This document shows positions 1 through 9,847 of a stretch of DNA of 64,000 nt, in pieces. Source of the stretch: Actinomadura sp. K4S16 (GTDB lineage: Bacteria; Actinomycetota; Actinomycetes; Streptosporangiales; Streptosporangiaceae); contig NZ_BDDE01000015.1 in assembly GCF_008327685.1 (NCBI RefSeq), positions 62,001 through 126,000 on the forward strand, given 5' to 3'. Position numbers and translations under genes: made by a program. Numbering within the stretch: position 1 is the first letter of the stretch; every line of letters starts with the position of its first letter. Under the pieces are notes generated by a model. That model searched no databases and had not been told where the DNA came from. It was given only the letters and a program-made list of their open reading frames with translations.

Positions 1-727
1 GCCCCGCGTCGGTGATCGTCCGGCTGGAGCGGGCCACCTTCGACAACGCCTTCGACGTGACCGTGCACACCTGGATCGACGGCGCCGAGGGGCCGGGACG
101 GCCGACCGAGCGCGTGCCGGAGAAGCGGGTGCGGCCGGTGGTGGAGGCGGGGGTGGCAGCGCTCGCGCCCGCGCTGTTCGGCCGCGAGTGGATGATCGAG
201 TTCGCGGTGCCGGAGGGCTGGCTCGGCAAGCCGTTCGAGCAGTGGTACGTCGACCCGCGCAACAGGATCCCCATGCGGGTGTACCCGGTGGTGGTGCGGG
301 ACGTGGAGCGGCTCCAGCCCGGGTCGTTCCGCCGCGACCAGGCGCACCACCGCTGGCGGCTGCTGAACCAGCGCGGCCGCAGCGATCCGCGCCCGATCGC
401 GTGCGACGCGCCGCGCAAGGGCAGCGACTTCCAGAACTGGCTGGAGGCGAACATCGACTTCTGCGTCCTCGTGTACGGGTCGCGCCCGGTGAAGGGCTGG
501 CTGACGGCCGCGCTGAACAACGGCATCCCCGTCATGCTGTGGACGCGCACCCGGTGCGACGCGCCGACCCATGAGGACTGCCCGGGCCACCGCGTCCTCG
601 ACGAACTGACCACGGCGGTCGGCGAGAAGCATCCGGGCGACCTGCCGCAACTGGCCCTCGCGCTGCGCAAGGCCGCGCTCGTCGCCCCCAAGGGCATCCC
701 GCACTGCGGGCGCGACCTGACACTGCT

Positions 728-1771
<1,044 letters not shown>

Positions 1772-1787
1772 CCGGGACCGGTAGCCG

Positions 1788-4700
1788 ATGACGATCAACC
1801 GGCTCCGCGACGTCCTGTCGGCGATCGGGCCGCCGCCGGACGCCCGCGAACTGAGCGAGATGCTGTGGCTCGCCTGCCACATCTCCCCCACCGAGGAGCA
1901 AGGCCCTGCCGTCTCTCCGGCCACCCCGCCGGTCGCGGACGGGCCCGTGGACGCCCCCTCTCCGCCCAAGCCGCCCGAGCCCGCGCCGCCTCGCCCGTCC
2001 GAGCCGCTGACCGGGCTCCACCCGCGCCCCGCCGCCGAAGCGGAACCGGTGGGGCGGGCGTCGGAGGTGCTCGTCCCGACCGCGCCGATGCTGGCCGATC
2101 CGCTCGGCGTCCAGCGGGCGCTGCGCCCGTTGAAGCGGCGCGTCCCGTCCCGGCACCGCGTCGAACTGGACGAGGAGGCGACCGCCGCGCGCGTCGCCGA
2201 CACCCGCCTGTGGACGCCCGTCCTCGTCCCGTCGCCCGAGCGCTGGCTCGGCCTCGACCTCGTCATCGACACCGGTCCCACCATGCGGCTCTGGCGCCCC
2301 CTCGCCCGCGAGCTGGCCGAGACCCTGCTCCGCCAGGGCGCGTTCCAGGACGTCCACCTCAGCCACCTCGACGGGACGGGCCGCGTCTCCTCCACCCCCG
2401 AGGCGCCGCCGCAGGACCCGAGGACGCTCCTGGACGCCTCCGGACGGCGCGCCGTGCTCGTCCTCAGCGACTGCTCGGGCCCGCACTGGTGGAACGGACG
2501 CGCCGTCCAGGCCGTGCGGCGCTGGGCGCAGGCCGGGCCGACCGCGATCGTCCAGCCGCTCGCCGAACGCCTCTGGCGCCGCACCGCCGCCCCGCCCTCC
2601 CCCGGCCTGGCGGCCCTCCCCCGTCCCGGCGCCCCGAACACCGACCTGCGCTTCACCCCCTACGACGGCGCCGCCGGGGCGGGCGTCCCGGTCCCCGTCC
2701 TGGAGATCGCGCCCCGCTGGTTCGGCGCGTGGGCCCGGCTGGTCTCCGGCGCCGACCCGCAGCCGGCCGCCGTCGCGATGCTGCCGGCCCGGCCGTCCGG
2801 CACGGCCCCGGTGCGGCGCGAGCAGGAACTGCCGATCGCCGAGCGCGTCCGCCGCTTCCTCGCCACCGCCTCACCGGACGCCGCCGAACTGGCCGCCCAC
2901 GTCGCCGTCTCCGTCCCGTCCCTGCCGGTGATGCGCCTGATCCAGCACCGGATCCTCGGCGGCTCGGGCCCCGGCCGGCTCGCCGAGGTGCTGCTGAGCG
3001 GCCTGCTCCGCCCGGCCGGCGGGGTGCGCTACGAGTTCGTCCCCGGCGCCCGCGAGGCCCTCCTCGACACCCTCCCGCGCCCGGAGGCCCTGCACACGCG
3101 GCACGTCCTCGAAGCCGTCTCCGCCGAGATCGAGCGCCGCGCCGGAACGTCCGCCGAGACGTTCCGCGCCCTCCTGCCGGACGACGGCGGACCTGTCGTC
3201 CTCACCGCCGACACCGACCACTTCGCCCTCGTGACCCCGGAGGCCCGCTCCCACCTCACCCCTGGGCCGCCCCCACCCGAGATGCCCCGGGCCCTGGACC
3301 TGCTGGACCTCTTCGACACCCCGGCCGAGGAGCTTCTCGACGAGTGGGGCGAGGCCCCCCGCGAGATACCCATCGGGGAGGACAGCGGCGGCCCGGTGAC
3401 GCTGGACGTCCTCCGCACCAATCCGGAACTCCCGCACGGCTTGATCATCGCCCCGCCGCACGACCGCGCCGAGCTGGTGCGGACGACCCTGTTCAGCCTG
3501 GCCCTCACCCACTCCCCGGACATCGTCAACCTCGTCTTCGTGGGCTTCCACGGAAGCGGGGGCTTCACCGGTCTGGCCGGCCTTCCTCACGTCGCCTACT
3601 ACGCCTTCGCCCGTACCCACGATTCCCCGCTGATCAGCATGCAGGTGCCCGCACTCGAAGACGAAAGGATCCGCCGCACCCGGGCACTGGAGAACGCCGG
3701 ATTCTCCACGTGGGACGAGTACCAGACGGCGATCGTCGAGGGCGCCGACCATGCGCCCCTCCCCGCCCTGGTCATCGTCATCGACGACACCGGCCCGTTG
3801 CTGGATGCGCGCCCGGACCTGATCGAGCCGCTCGCCTGGCTCTGTGAGACGGGAGCACCGCTGGGGATGAGGTTCGTCTTCTGCACATCGAAAGACGCGC
3901 CCCTGCCGAGCCCCCTCCGCGACCACCTCGGCTGGAACATCGGGATCCCCGGCGAAGGAGTCGCCTTCCTCCACGTCTTCGCGGACCGGGCCCACCCAGC
4001 GTTCCAGCCCGCGCACATCTACAGCGACGCCGCCCACCGGCTCATAGAGAAGATGAATCGCCAAGGACGACGCGCCCGCGAACTCCCCTGGCCGGAGGAT
4101 CCACGGCCGGAGCAACTGGAACTGGACCTGGGGGAACCGGAGCCGTCGTCCGATGGGGACGTCTTCCTGCCCGAAGTGCCCCCTGATGCCGTTCCCCCTG
4201 GGATGCTTTCCCGCGAGTTCGACGTGCTGAGCCTCAACGGCGGCGGATCGGACGGGATTCTGCGGGAGACATGGGCGATGTCCGCCGACACGCCCCGCAG
4301 CCCGGCGATCGGCTACCGGCCGGGCGGCCATCTCCTCAGCCTCTATCCGCTCGACCGTTCGTCGGGCATCCCGCACGGCCTGATCGTCGGCAGTCCCGCG
4401 GCCCGCCAGAGGATCGTCCGCGCCATCACCCTCGCCCTCGCCTCAGGACACTCTCCGGCGGACCTGCAGTTCGTCTTCGCAGGGCTGGGTGAGCATCCGC
4501 TCGGCGAGCCCATCGGCCTACCGCACGTCCGCTACTCCGAGGAAGAGCTGCTGGGCTCTCCGAACAGACTCCGGCGGTTCTTCGACTTCCTGTCCGGCGA
4601 ACTCGAAGCGCGGTCCGCGCCACCGCCGCAGAACGTGCCGCGGGACTCGATTCGCGCCACCGACCCGTGGTCGGTGGACGAACTGTACGAGCGGTTCCGC

Positions 4701-6413
4701 CAGGACCCTCATTCGGTCGACCGGGTCTGGTGGAACTTCTTCGAGGACTACCAGCCGGGCGAGCGGCCCGCCGTCCCGCCGCCCGAGGCGCCGCCCGAAG
4801 CACGGCCGCGCCTGGTGGTGGTCGCCGACGTGTCGCTCACGTTCCCGCTCAGCAGGCCCGAGATCGGTGAGACGCTCCTCTCGCTGGCGCAACGCGGCAG
4901 AGCGCTCGACGTCCAGCTGCTGCTCACCTCGTCCACCGTCGAGAACACCACGATCTGGGGCCGCTTCCTGCCCCTCCTCGGCTGGCGCATCGCCGCGAAC
5001 CGCCTGCCGCCCGACCAGCTCCAGTACGTCCTCGGGCAGGCGAGCCTGGAGTTCCCGGCCGACGAGCCGACGGCCTACCTCCTCGCCGGCGGCGGCGCAC
5101 CGCAGCGCTTCACCCTGGCCCCGGAGCCTCCACGGGAGACCGTCGACGACTTCGTCCGCCGAACCCGCAAAGCCCTGAAGACCCCGGGAGCGGACAATGC
5201 CGCTTCGGTAGAACTCGATGACCTGCTCGCCAACATGGCACCCCTTCACGTTGATGAGATCGTGGACGGGACGCTCCGGGCACTTATCACGCGAGACGCC
5301 GATGCCCTGAGGGCTCGCCGCATGCCACGGCAGCTGATCCTCACCGATGCCCACGGACCGACCGCCCGGATGCTCGCGGAGCGGTACGGACAGATCCTCA
5401 CCGACCTCGGGGTCCTCTCGGACGGCGGGCTGAACGTGATCGACTGGCGCACGGTCGCCCCTAGGCTGGGTAACGCGGTCGAATCGGTCCCTGAGCTGTT
5501 CCGGGAGTTCCGCGGCAGAGTATTGTTCATCGAGGATACGCACATGCCGGGCACCACGCCCGACCTCCTCAGCCGGGGCCTCGTCCAAGCACTGATCGCG
5601 GTGATGGACGAACAGCCCGACGACCCTCTGGTCATCCTGTCCTGCGACGCCGGACGGGCACCTGACCTCCCTTCGGACCTGCCCGACTTCACGGAACGTT
5701 TCACGGTCCTCGACGCGTTGGGCGCTGCACCCGAATACCTTGTGTCCACGCTGTCTGTCATGGACCTACCCGTTATGCCCCAGGGGTGCGCACCAATCGG
5801 TCTTCATCCCCGCACGCGCAGACCCGTGTTCGTGGACTTCGCCAGGGATCGCCACCTACTCGTCACCGGACCGGACGCCCCTGAACGGGCGAACCTTCTC
5901 CGCGTCCTCATAAAAGTGCTCGTGGACCACGGTGAAGCACGTCCCGCAAATGTCTATGTCCTCGACACCCACGAGATCCTGCGAACGCCCACGGCACGCT
6001 TTGACCGCACGAACCCGGTCCCCCGTGGCGTCACCTACATCAACTCATCCGAGAAGTTCGCTCAGCTCATGGCCAAGACCCTCGAAACACCGTCGATCGG
6101 CGAGGTGTACTCGGTCGTGATCGATCGTGACCTCAACGACCGCCCCCAGCGGGCGCTCCTGCAGATGCTGCTCGGGAAGCCCCACATCCACCTTGTCCTG
6201 GCACGCGAAGCGACCTCCCCCGGTTCTCCGAGTGACCCGCTGGTAATCGACCTGCGCGAGCTCCGTGCTCCGGCAGTGCTGCTGGGGGCCGGCGAGAGCT
6301 GGGAGGCGGAGGTGTACGCAGCCGAGCCCCCCGTCGGCCCTCTTCCGTTCGGCAGAGGCGTGTTCGTCCGACGGGATTACCAATGGGACGTTCAGATCGC
6401 TGAACTCCACTAG
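1788..6413 (+). CDS. vWA (SAV_2336-like) protein fused to degenerate EccC/EccA-type ATPase modules
   Basis: 1541 residues. A short N-terminal helical segment (about 1-35) and a proline-rich linker precede a vWA-like domain (about 150-270) whose metal motif is degenerate (DTGPT at 161-165 instead of DxSxS). From about 505 the protein resembles the EccC FtsK/SpoIIIE motor of type VII secretion. Module 1 has APPHDRAE at 555-562 where Walker A should be, then LALTHSPDIVNLVFVGFHG and a Walker B-like VIVIDD (662-667). Module 2 has GSPAARQR (868-875) and VVVAD (1010-1014). Then comes an EccA/CbbX-like AAA+ module with TDAHGPTA (1186-1193) and LFIED (1246-1250). Module 3 has GPDAPERA (1361-1368). No module has the Walker A GK[ST]. 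Residues 959-991 resemble the N-terminus of 2-oxoglutarate dehydrogenase E1. Most likely a catalytically dead scaffold or sensor acting with the adjacent MoxR ATPase; function is inference. Confidence 0.8.
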   Translation: MTINRLRDVLSAIGPPPDARELSEMLWLACHISPTEEQGPAVSPATPPVADGPVDAPSPPKPPEPAPPRPSEPLTGLHPRPAAEAEPVGRASEVLVPTAPMLADPLGVQRALRPLKRRVPSRHRVELDEEATAARVADTRLWTPVLVPSPERWLGLDLVIDTGPTMRLWRPLARELAETLLRQGAFQDVHLSHLDGTGRVSSTPEAPPQDPRTLLDASGRRAVLVLSDCSGPHWWNGRAVQAVRRWAQAGPTAIVQPLAERLWRRTAAPPSPGLAALPRPGAPNTDLRFTPYDGAAGAGVPVPVLEIAPRWFGAWARLVSGADPQPAAVAMLPARPSGTAPVRREQELPIAERVRRFLATASPDAAELAAHVAVSVPSLPVMRLIQHRILGGSGPGRLAEVLLSGLLRPAGGVRYEFVPGAREALLDTLPRPEALHTRHVLEAVSAEIERRAGTSAETFRALLPDDGGPVVLTADTDHFALVTPEARSHLTPGPPPPEMPRALDLLDLFDTPAEELLDEWGEAPREIPIGEDSGGPVTLDVLRTNPELPHGLIIAPPHDRAELVRTTLFSLALTHSPDIVNLVFVGFHGSGGFTGLAGLPHVAYYAFARTHDSPLISMQVPALEDERIRRTRALENAGFSTWDEYQTAIVEGADHAPLPALVIVIDDTGPLLDARPDLIEPLAWLCETGAPLGMRFVFCTSKDAPLPSPLRDHLGWNIGIPGEGVAFLHVFADRAHPAFQPAHIYSDAAHRLIEKMNRQGRRARELPWPEDPRPEQLELDLGEPEPSSDGDVFLPEVPPDAVPPGMLSREFDVLSLNGGGSDGILRETWAMSADTPRSPAIGYRPGGHLLSLYPLDRSSGIPHGLIVGSPAARQRIVRAITLALASGHSPADLQFVFAGLGEHPLGEPIGLPHVRYSEEELLGSPNRLRRFFDFLSGELEARSAPPPQNVPRDSIRATDPWSVDELYERFRQDPHSVDRVWWNFFEDYQPGERPAVPPPEAPPEARPRLVVVADVSLTFPLSRPEIGETLLSLAQRGRALDVQLLLTSSTVENTTIWGRFLPLLGWRIAANRLPPDQLQYVLGQASLEFPADEPTAYLLAGGGAPQRFTLAPEPPRETVDDFVRRTRKALKTPGADNAASVELDDLLANMAPLHVDEIVDGTLRALITRDADALRARRMPRQLILTDAHGPTARMLAERYGQILTDLGVLSDGGLNVIDWRTVAPRLGNAVESVPELFREFRGRVLFIEDTHMPGTTPDLLSRGLVQALIAVMDEQPDDPLVILSCDAGRAPDLPSDLPDFTERFTVLDALGAAPEYLVSTLSVMDLPVMPQGCAPIGLHPRTRRPVFVDFARDRHLLVTGPDAPERANLLRVLIKVLVDHGEARPANVYVLDTHEILRTPTARFDRTNPVPRGVTYINSSEKFAQLMAKTLETPSIGEVYSVVIDRDLNDRPQRALLQMLLGKPHIHLVLAREATSPGSPSDPLVIDLRELRAPAVLLGAGESWEAEVYAAEPPVGPLPFGRGVFVRRDYQWDVQIAELH
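4662..4760 (+). other. 2-oxoglutarate dehydrogenase E1 N-terminus-like segment inside the vWA/EccC-like protein
   Basis: Residues 959-991 contain DELYERFRQDPHSVD followed by WWNFFEDYQPG. This has the pattern of the actinobacterial Kgd/SucA N-terminus (roughly E-[LM]-Y-x-x-[FY]-x-x-D-P-x-S-V-D-x-x-W-x-x-F-F-x-D-Y-x-P). It lies between the helix FLSGELEAR and the Walker B-like strand of module 2, where EccC proteins normally have a short DYE.AR helix. A proline-rich stretch follows. Confidence 0.7.
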
Positions 6414-6506
6414 TAGGCATTGGACACCTGAGGCGGTGGCCTCGCGGAACACAGTCCTGGCCCCGGGCGCTCCAGGGCCGTCCTCGCGGCTGGCAGCGTC
6501 CGATGA

Positions 6507-6529
6507 TATTGGATCGAGCTGTCCATAAC
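6507..6529 (+). promoter_or_regulatory. Putative TetR operator, copy 1 (upstream of tetR)
   Basis: The motif starts TATTGGAT and contains a TGGA-N8-TCCA inverted repeat, 17 bases before the tetR start. It matches 18 of 23 positions of the reverse complement of 7159-7181, upstream of the efflux gene. Sharing by regulator and target suggests autoregulation plus control of the transporter. Confidence 0.6.
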
Positions 6530-6545
6530 GTGTTACGGTGGCGCT

Positions 6546-7121
6546 ATGGCGCGGCCGAGGAAGTTCGATGAGGGGCGGGCCGTGGAGTCGGCCATGCGGG
6601 CCTTCTGGGCGGCCGGGTACGAGGCGACGTCGACGCAGGAGCTGTGCGCGGCGACCGGGCTCGGGCGCAGCAGCATCTACAACACGTTCGCCAGCAAGCG
6701 CGACCTGTTCGTCAAGGCCCTGACCCACTACATGGAGGTGCGCACCACCCGGCTCGTCGAGCATCTGCGGGACGGCGAGGGGACGGTGCGCGAGCGCCTC
6801 CGGACCGTCCTGGACTGGGCCGCCCTCCCGGACGACGACGACCCGTCCGGATGCCTGGTGGTGAACGCGACGGTGGAACTCGGCCCGCACGATCCCGACA
6901 TCGCCGGGCGGCTCGAACGGGACCGGCGGCTGCGGTTCGCCACCCTGAAGGCGGCGATCGAGGAGGGCATGCGCACCGGCGAGATCGACGCCGCCAAGGA
7001 CGCGGGCGCGCTCGCGCACTTCATGATCTCCACCATCAGCGGCATCCAGGTGGCGGCGCGCGGCGGCGCCGACCGCGCAACCCTGAAGTCGATCGCGGAC
7101 ACCGCGATGCTCTCCCTCTGA
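6546..7121 (+). CDS. TetR/AcrR family transcriptional regulator
   Basis: 191 residues. The N-terminal helix-turn-helix covers about residues 10-55 (GYEATSTQELCAATGLGRSS then IYNTFASKRDLFVKAL), followed by an all-helical ligand-binding domain with the CLVVNATVELGPHDPDI block common in AcrR/NemR-like members. It ends 73 bases before a same-strand MFS efflux gene and is followed by a clear intrinsic terminator, so the two are probably separately transcribed but co-regulated. The two copies of a 23-base motif at 6507 and 7159 are the likely binding sites. Ligand unknown; possibly the compound exported by the neighbour. Confidence 0.9.
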   Translation: MARPRKFDEGRAVESAMRAFWAAGYEATSTQELCAATGLGRSSIYNTFASKRDLFVKALTHYMEVRTTRLVEHLRDGEGTVRERLRTVLDWAALPDDDDPSGCLVVNATVELGPHDPDIAGRLERDRRLRFATLKAAIEEGMRTGEIDAAKDAGALAHFMISTISGIQVAARGGADRATLKSIADTAMLSL

Positions 7122-7124
7122 CCC

Positions 7125-7149
7125 GGGCGGCCGGTGCGCCGCCCTTTTT
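7125..7149 (+). terminator. Intrinsic terminator after tetR
   Basis: A 7-bp stem GGGCGGC/GCCGCCC with a 6-base loop is followed directly by TTTTT. This is the cleanest rho-independent terminator in the window and separates tetR from the efflux gene. Confidence 0.8.
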
Positions 7150-7158
7150 CACGCCCTT

Positions 7159-7181
7159 GTTTTGTACTGATCTATCCAATA
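7159..7181 (-). promoter_or_regulatory. Putative TetR operator, copy 2 (upstream of MFS gene)
   Basis: Read on the minus strand it begins TATTGGATAGATCAGTAC and matches copy 1 at 18 of 23 positions. It ends just before the ribosome site GGAGG (7184-7188) of the MFS gene, so a bound repressor would block expression. Confidence 0.6.
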
Positions 7182-7194
7182 CAGGAGGACACCG

Positions 7195-8409
7195 ATGCCA
7201 CTGGCCGTCTACGTGCTGGGGCTGGCGATCTTCGCGCAGGGGACCTCAGAGCTCATGCTCGCGGGCCTGCTGCCCGGCATGGCGCACGACCTCGGCGTGT
7301 CCGTGCCGGCCGCCGGGCTGCTGATCTCGGCGTTCGCGATCGGGATGCTGGCGGGTGCGCCGGTGCTCGCCCTCCTGACGCTGCGCTGGCCGCGCCGCCG
7401 GGCGATGCTGGCGTTCCTCGCGGTGTTCGCGCTGACGCACGCGGTCAGCGCGCTCACGCCCGGCTACTGGACGCTGTTCGCGATGCGGCTCGTCGGCGCG
7501 TTCGTCTACGCGGGGTTCTGGGCGGTGGCGGCGGCGACCGCCGTGGACCTCGTGCCGCGGGACGCGCGCGGGAAGGCGATGGGCGTCGTCGCCGGCGGCC
7601 TCACGGTCGCGGCGATCGTGGGACTGCCCGCCGGGACGGTGGTCGGGCAGCATCTCGGCTGGCGGGCGGCGTTCTGGGCGGTCGCGGCGATGTCGGCGGC
7701 CGCGATGGCGGGGGTGGCCGCGACGATCCCCGCCGCGCGGGCGGACGCCGCACCGCCGCGGGTGCGGGACGAGGTGCGCGCGATGGCCGTGCCCCGCCTC
7801 TGGCTGCTGTACGGGACGACGGCCCTGGCCACGAGCGGGCTCCTCGCCACCTTCGGCTACCTCGGCGCGTTCCTGACGGAGACGACGGGGATCGCGGAGG
7901 CGTGGGTGCCGGGCGTGCTCGCGCTCTACGGCGTCGGCGCGCTCATCGGGATCACGGTCGGCGGGCGGACGGCCGACAGGTGGGGCGTCCAGACGCTGTA
8001 CGCGGGATTCGCCGGGCTGACCGTCGTGTCCGTGCTGCTCGCCCTCGCGGCGCGGTCGCCCCTGCCCGTGGTGTTCCTGGTGTTCCTCCTGGGCTTCGTC
8101 GGGTTCGGGACGAACCCGACGCTCAACTCCCGGGCGTTCGGGCTGGTGGACGGGGCGTCGACGCTGGTCGCGGCGGGGAACGTCATCGCGTTCAACATCG
8201 GCATCACGGCGGGCCCCTGGCTCGGCGGGCTCGCGATCGACGCGGGGAAGGGCTACACGTCCACGGCCTGGATCGGGGCGGCGCTGGGCGCAGCGGCGAT
8301 CGGCTCCGTGGCGCTCGGCTCATTGATCAACGCGGTGGGCGGCGCACGGGCCCTCGGGCGGAAGCCCCCAGCGGAAGCCGAACCGGCCGAGGCGCGGGTC
8401 GGCGCGTGA
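7195..8409 (+). CDS. MFS efflux transporter, Cmx/CmrA chloramphenicol-type
   Basis: 404 residues with about 12 hydrophobic segments. The N-terminus (VLGLAIFAQGTSELMLAGLL, then AHDLGVSVPAAGLLISAFAIG) and the LRWPRRRAMLAFLAVF loop resemble the Cmx/CmrA chloramphenicol efflux family as I remember it. It would export a drug by proton antiport across the cytoplasmic membrane. The start has a strong GGAGG 6 bases upstream. It is paired with the TetR gene and carries its putative operator in the leader. Substrate is inferred from family resemblance only; related AraJ-like sugar or amino-acid exporters are an alternative. Confidence 0.8.
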   Translation: MPLAVYVLGLAIFAQGTSELMLAGLLPGMAHDLGVSVPAAGLLISAFAIGMLAGAPVLALLTLRWPRRRAMLAFLAVFALTHAVSALTPGYWTLFAMRLVGAFVYAGFWAVAAATAVDLVPRDARGKAMGVVAGGLTVAAIVGLPAGTVVGQHLGWRAAFWAVAAMSAAAMAGVAATIPAARADAAPPRVRDEVRAMAVPRLWLLYGTTALATSGLLATFGYLGAFLTETTGIAEAWVPGVLALYGVGALIGITVGGRTADRWGVQTLYAGFAGLTVVSVLLALAARSPLPVVFLVFLLGFVGFGTNPTLNSRAFGLVDGASTLVAAGNVIAFNIGITAGPWLGGLAIDAGKGYTSTAWIGAALGAAAIGSVALGSLINAVGGARALGRKPPAEAEPAEARVGA

Positions 8410-8414
8410 GAAGT

Positions 8415-8456
8415 GGGGCGGTGCGAACACTCCCGCCCCGCCCCCTCCCGCACCGC
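8415..8456. terminator. Hairpin between convergent genes
   Basis: GGGGCGG (8415-8421) can pair with CCGCCCC (8433-8439), or alternatively GCGGTGCG (8418-8425) with CGCACCGC (8449-8456). It lies between the convergent MFS and secreted-protein genes. There is no T-run, so a bidirectional terminator is likely but not certain. Confidence 0.5.
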
Positions 8457-8458
8457 GG

Positions 8459-9682
8459 TCAGGAGCAGGCGGCCGCGTGGAAGGCCCACAGGGCGCGGCG
8501 GCCCGGGTGCTCGGCGAGCGTGAAGACGCGGTGGCGGCCCCGGTAGCAGGACAGGTCCTCCGGGCCCGGGGAGATCGTCCGGGCCCGGACCGGGGCCCAG
8601 CCCCCGTCGGTGTAGCGGGTCGAGAAGAGCCGGCCCGGCTTCTCGCCGTGGCTCTGGGTGAACCACCACTGCCCGTGCGCCCTGACCGCGCCCTGGACGC
8701 GGTCGACCGGAAGGCTCGCGCCGCCCTCGGGGCGCACGGTCCCCCTGCCGGCCAGCGCCCCCAGCGGCCAGGTCACCACCCGTCCCTGCGCCCAGGCGGG
8801 ACGGCAGTACTCGCCGGCGATGAGGACGTGCGGCCAGGTGGTGCGGTCGACCGCGGCCCACGACATGCGCAGCGGGCCGGACCCCCTGCACGTGCCGCCG
8901 ACCTTGCCGCGGGCGAACTCCCAGCTGCCCGTCTGCGCCATCACGTACCGGAACCCGTGGGCGTAGTACTTGCCGCCGTACAGCCCGATCCGGTCGGCAT
9001 GGTCGGTCGACCCCGCGCCGTTCCCGGCCAGGTCGAAGATCTGCCGCATGTCGAACACGCGCAGCCCGTGCCGGGTGTCGGCGACGTACAGGTTGTCGCC
9101 GTACCAGGCGATGCCGCCCGCGTGGATGCCGACGTCGGTGTAGGTGGGCCGCCCTTCCTCCATCACGGGCTCGACGAGCAGGGCGTGCCGGTACGCGCGC
9201 CGTTCGGGGTCCACGAACGTGACCCTGACCCGGCCGCCGTTGTGCCAGGACACCAGGATCGGCCTGACGCCGCCCGCCCACCGCTCGCCCGCCGTCGCGT
9301 CAGAGACGGACGTGACGCCCTGCGGGACCCAACTGCGCGTGTTGCTGTCCGCCTTGTCGAAGCAGTAGACGAGGGATCCGGCCGGGACCCCGGCCGCCTC
9401 GCCGCAGCCGCTTCCCAGCCTGTCGTGGCCGGACGAGCGGAGCAGCGCGCTGACGCCGGCCCTGCGGAGCCTGCCGCCGAGCGCCCGGACCGGCCCGCTC
9501 AGGTCGTCGCCGGAACGCAGGTCGAAGTCGCGCGGATTCATGGGGGCGGCCAGGGCCCTGGCGTCCGCCGCGTGCGCGACGCCCGGACCGGCCGCCGGCG
9601 CACCGGCCGCGAGGACGCCCGCCACGAGGGCCGCCGCCCCGGGCCGTCGGACCGCTGTCACAATACGTCGCGAGATCATCAC
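8459..9682 (-). CDS. Secreted protein of unknown function
   Basis: 407 residues. The N-terminus is a signal peptide with twin arginines (ISRRIV, and later VRRPG), an alanine/valine-rich core, and cleavage near VAHA-ADA. The mature part contains FDKADSNTRSWVPQGVTSV, repeated tryptophan/tyrosine-rich strands, and paired residues such as YIGGK- and GLRVFDMRQIF-like blocks that recall a beta-propeller. I cannot name the family. It appears monocistronic, convergent with the MFS gene and followed upstream by the M6 protease gene on the same strand (165-base gap that contains the protease terminator). Likely extracellular; no catalytic motif recognised. Confidence 0.7.
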   Translation of the reverse strand: MMISRRIVTAVRRPGAAALVAGVLAAGAPAAGPGVAHAADARALAAPMNPRDFDLRSGDDLSGPVRALGGRLRRAGVSALLRSSGHDRLGSGCGEAAGVPAGSLVYCFDKADSNTRSWVPQGVTSVSDATAGERWAGGVRPILVSWHNGGRVRVTFVDPERRAYRHALLVEPVMEEGRPTYTDVGIHAGGIAWYGDNLYVADTRHGLRVFDMRQIFDLAGNGAGSTDHADRIGLYGGKYYAHGFRYVMAQTGSWEFARGKVGGTCRGSGPLRMSWAAVDRTTWPHVLIAGEYCRPAWAQGRVVTWPLGALAGRGTVRPEGGASLPVDRVQGAVRAHGQWWFTQSHGEKPGRLFSTRYTDGGWAPVRARTISPGPEDLSCYRGRHRVFTLAEHPGRRALWAFHAAACS

Positions 9683-9800
9683 AGTCGGTCGCCTACCCCG
9701 GCCGGCGCGGCGGACGACCCATAGACGATCTAGGGAAGGGCAAGTCTGGTTACGCGGTCCGTTACTCCGGCCGCTTCACCCCGGGCATCCCGGACATCCG

Positions 9801-9838
9801 GGACGGGACGGCCTCCACCTCGGGAGACCGTCCCGTCC
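9801..9838 (-). terminator. Terminator hairpin downstream of the M6 protease gene
   Basis: An 11-bp perfect stem GGACGGGACGG/CCGTCCCGTCC with a 16-base loop, starting 10 bases after the protease stop codon. No T-run, as is common in high-GC actinobacteria. Confidence 0.6.
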
Positions 9839-9847
9839 GGGTTCGGG

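Noticed and set aside
188..574. Many long open frames antisense or out of frame with real genes (e.g. 797-2656, 1865-3847, 26909-23574)
   Set aside because: In DNA this rich in G and C, stop codons are rare; these frames encode Arg/Ala/Pro/Gly-rich text without motifs and overlap well-supported genes.
3400..6300. A functional FtsK/EccC secretion motor
   Set aside because: Sequence resemblance is clear but no GK[ST] Walker A motif is present in any module, so motor activity is not supported.
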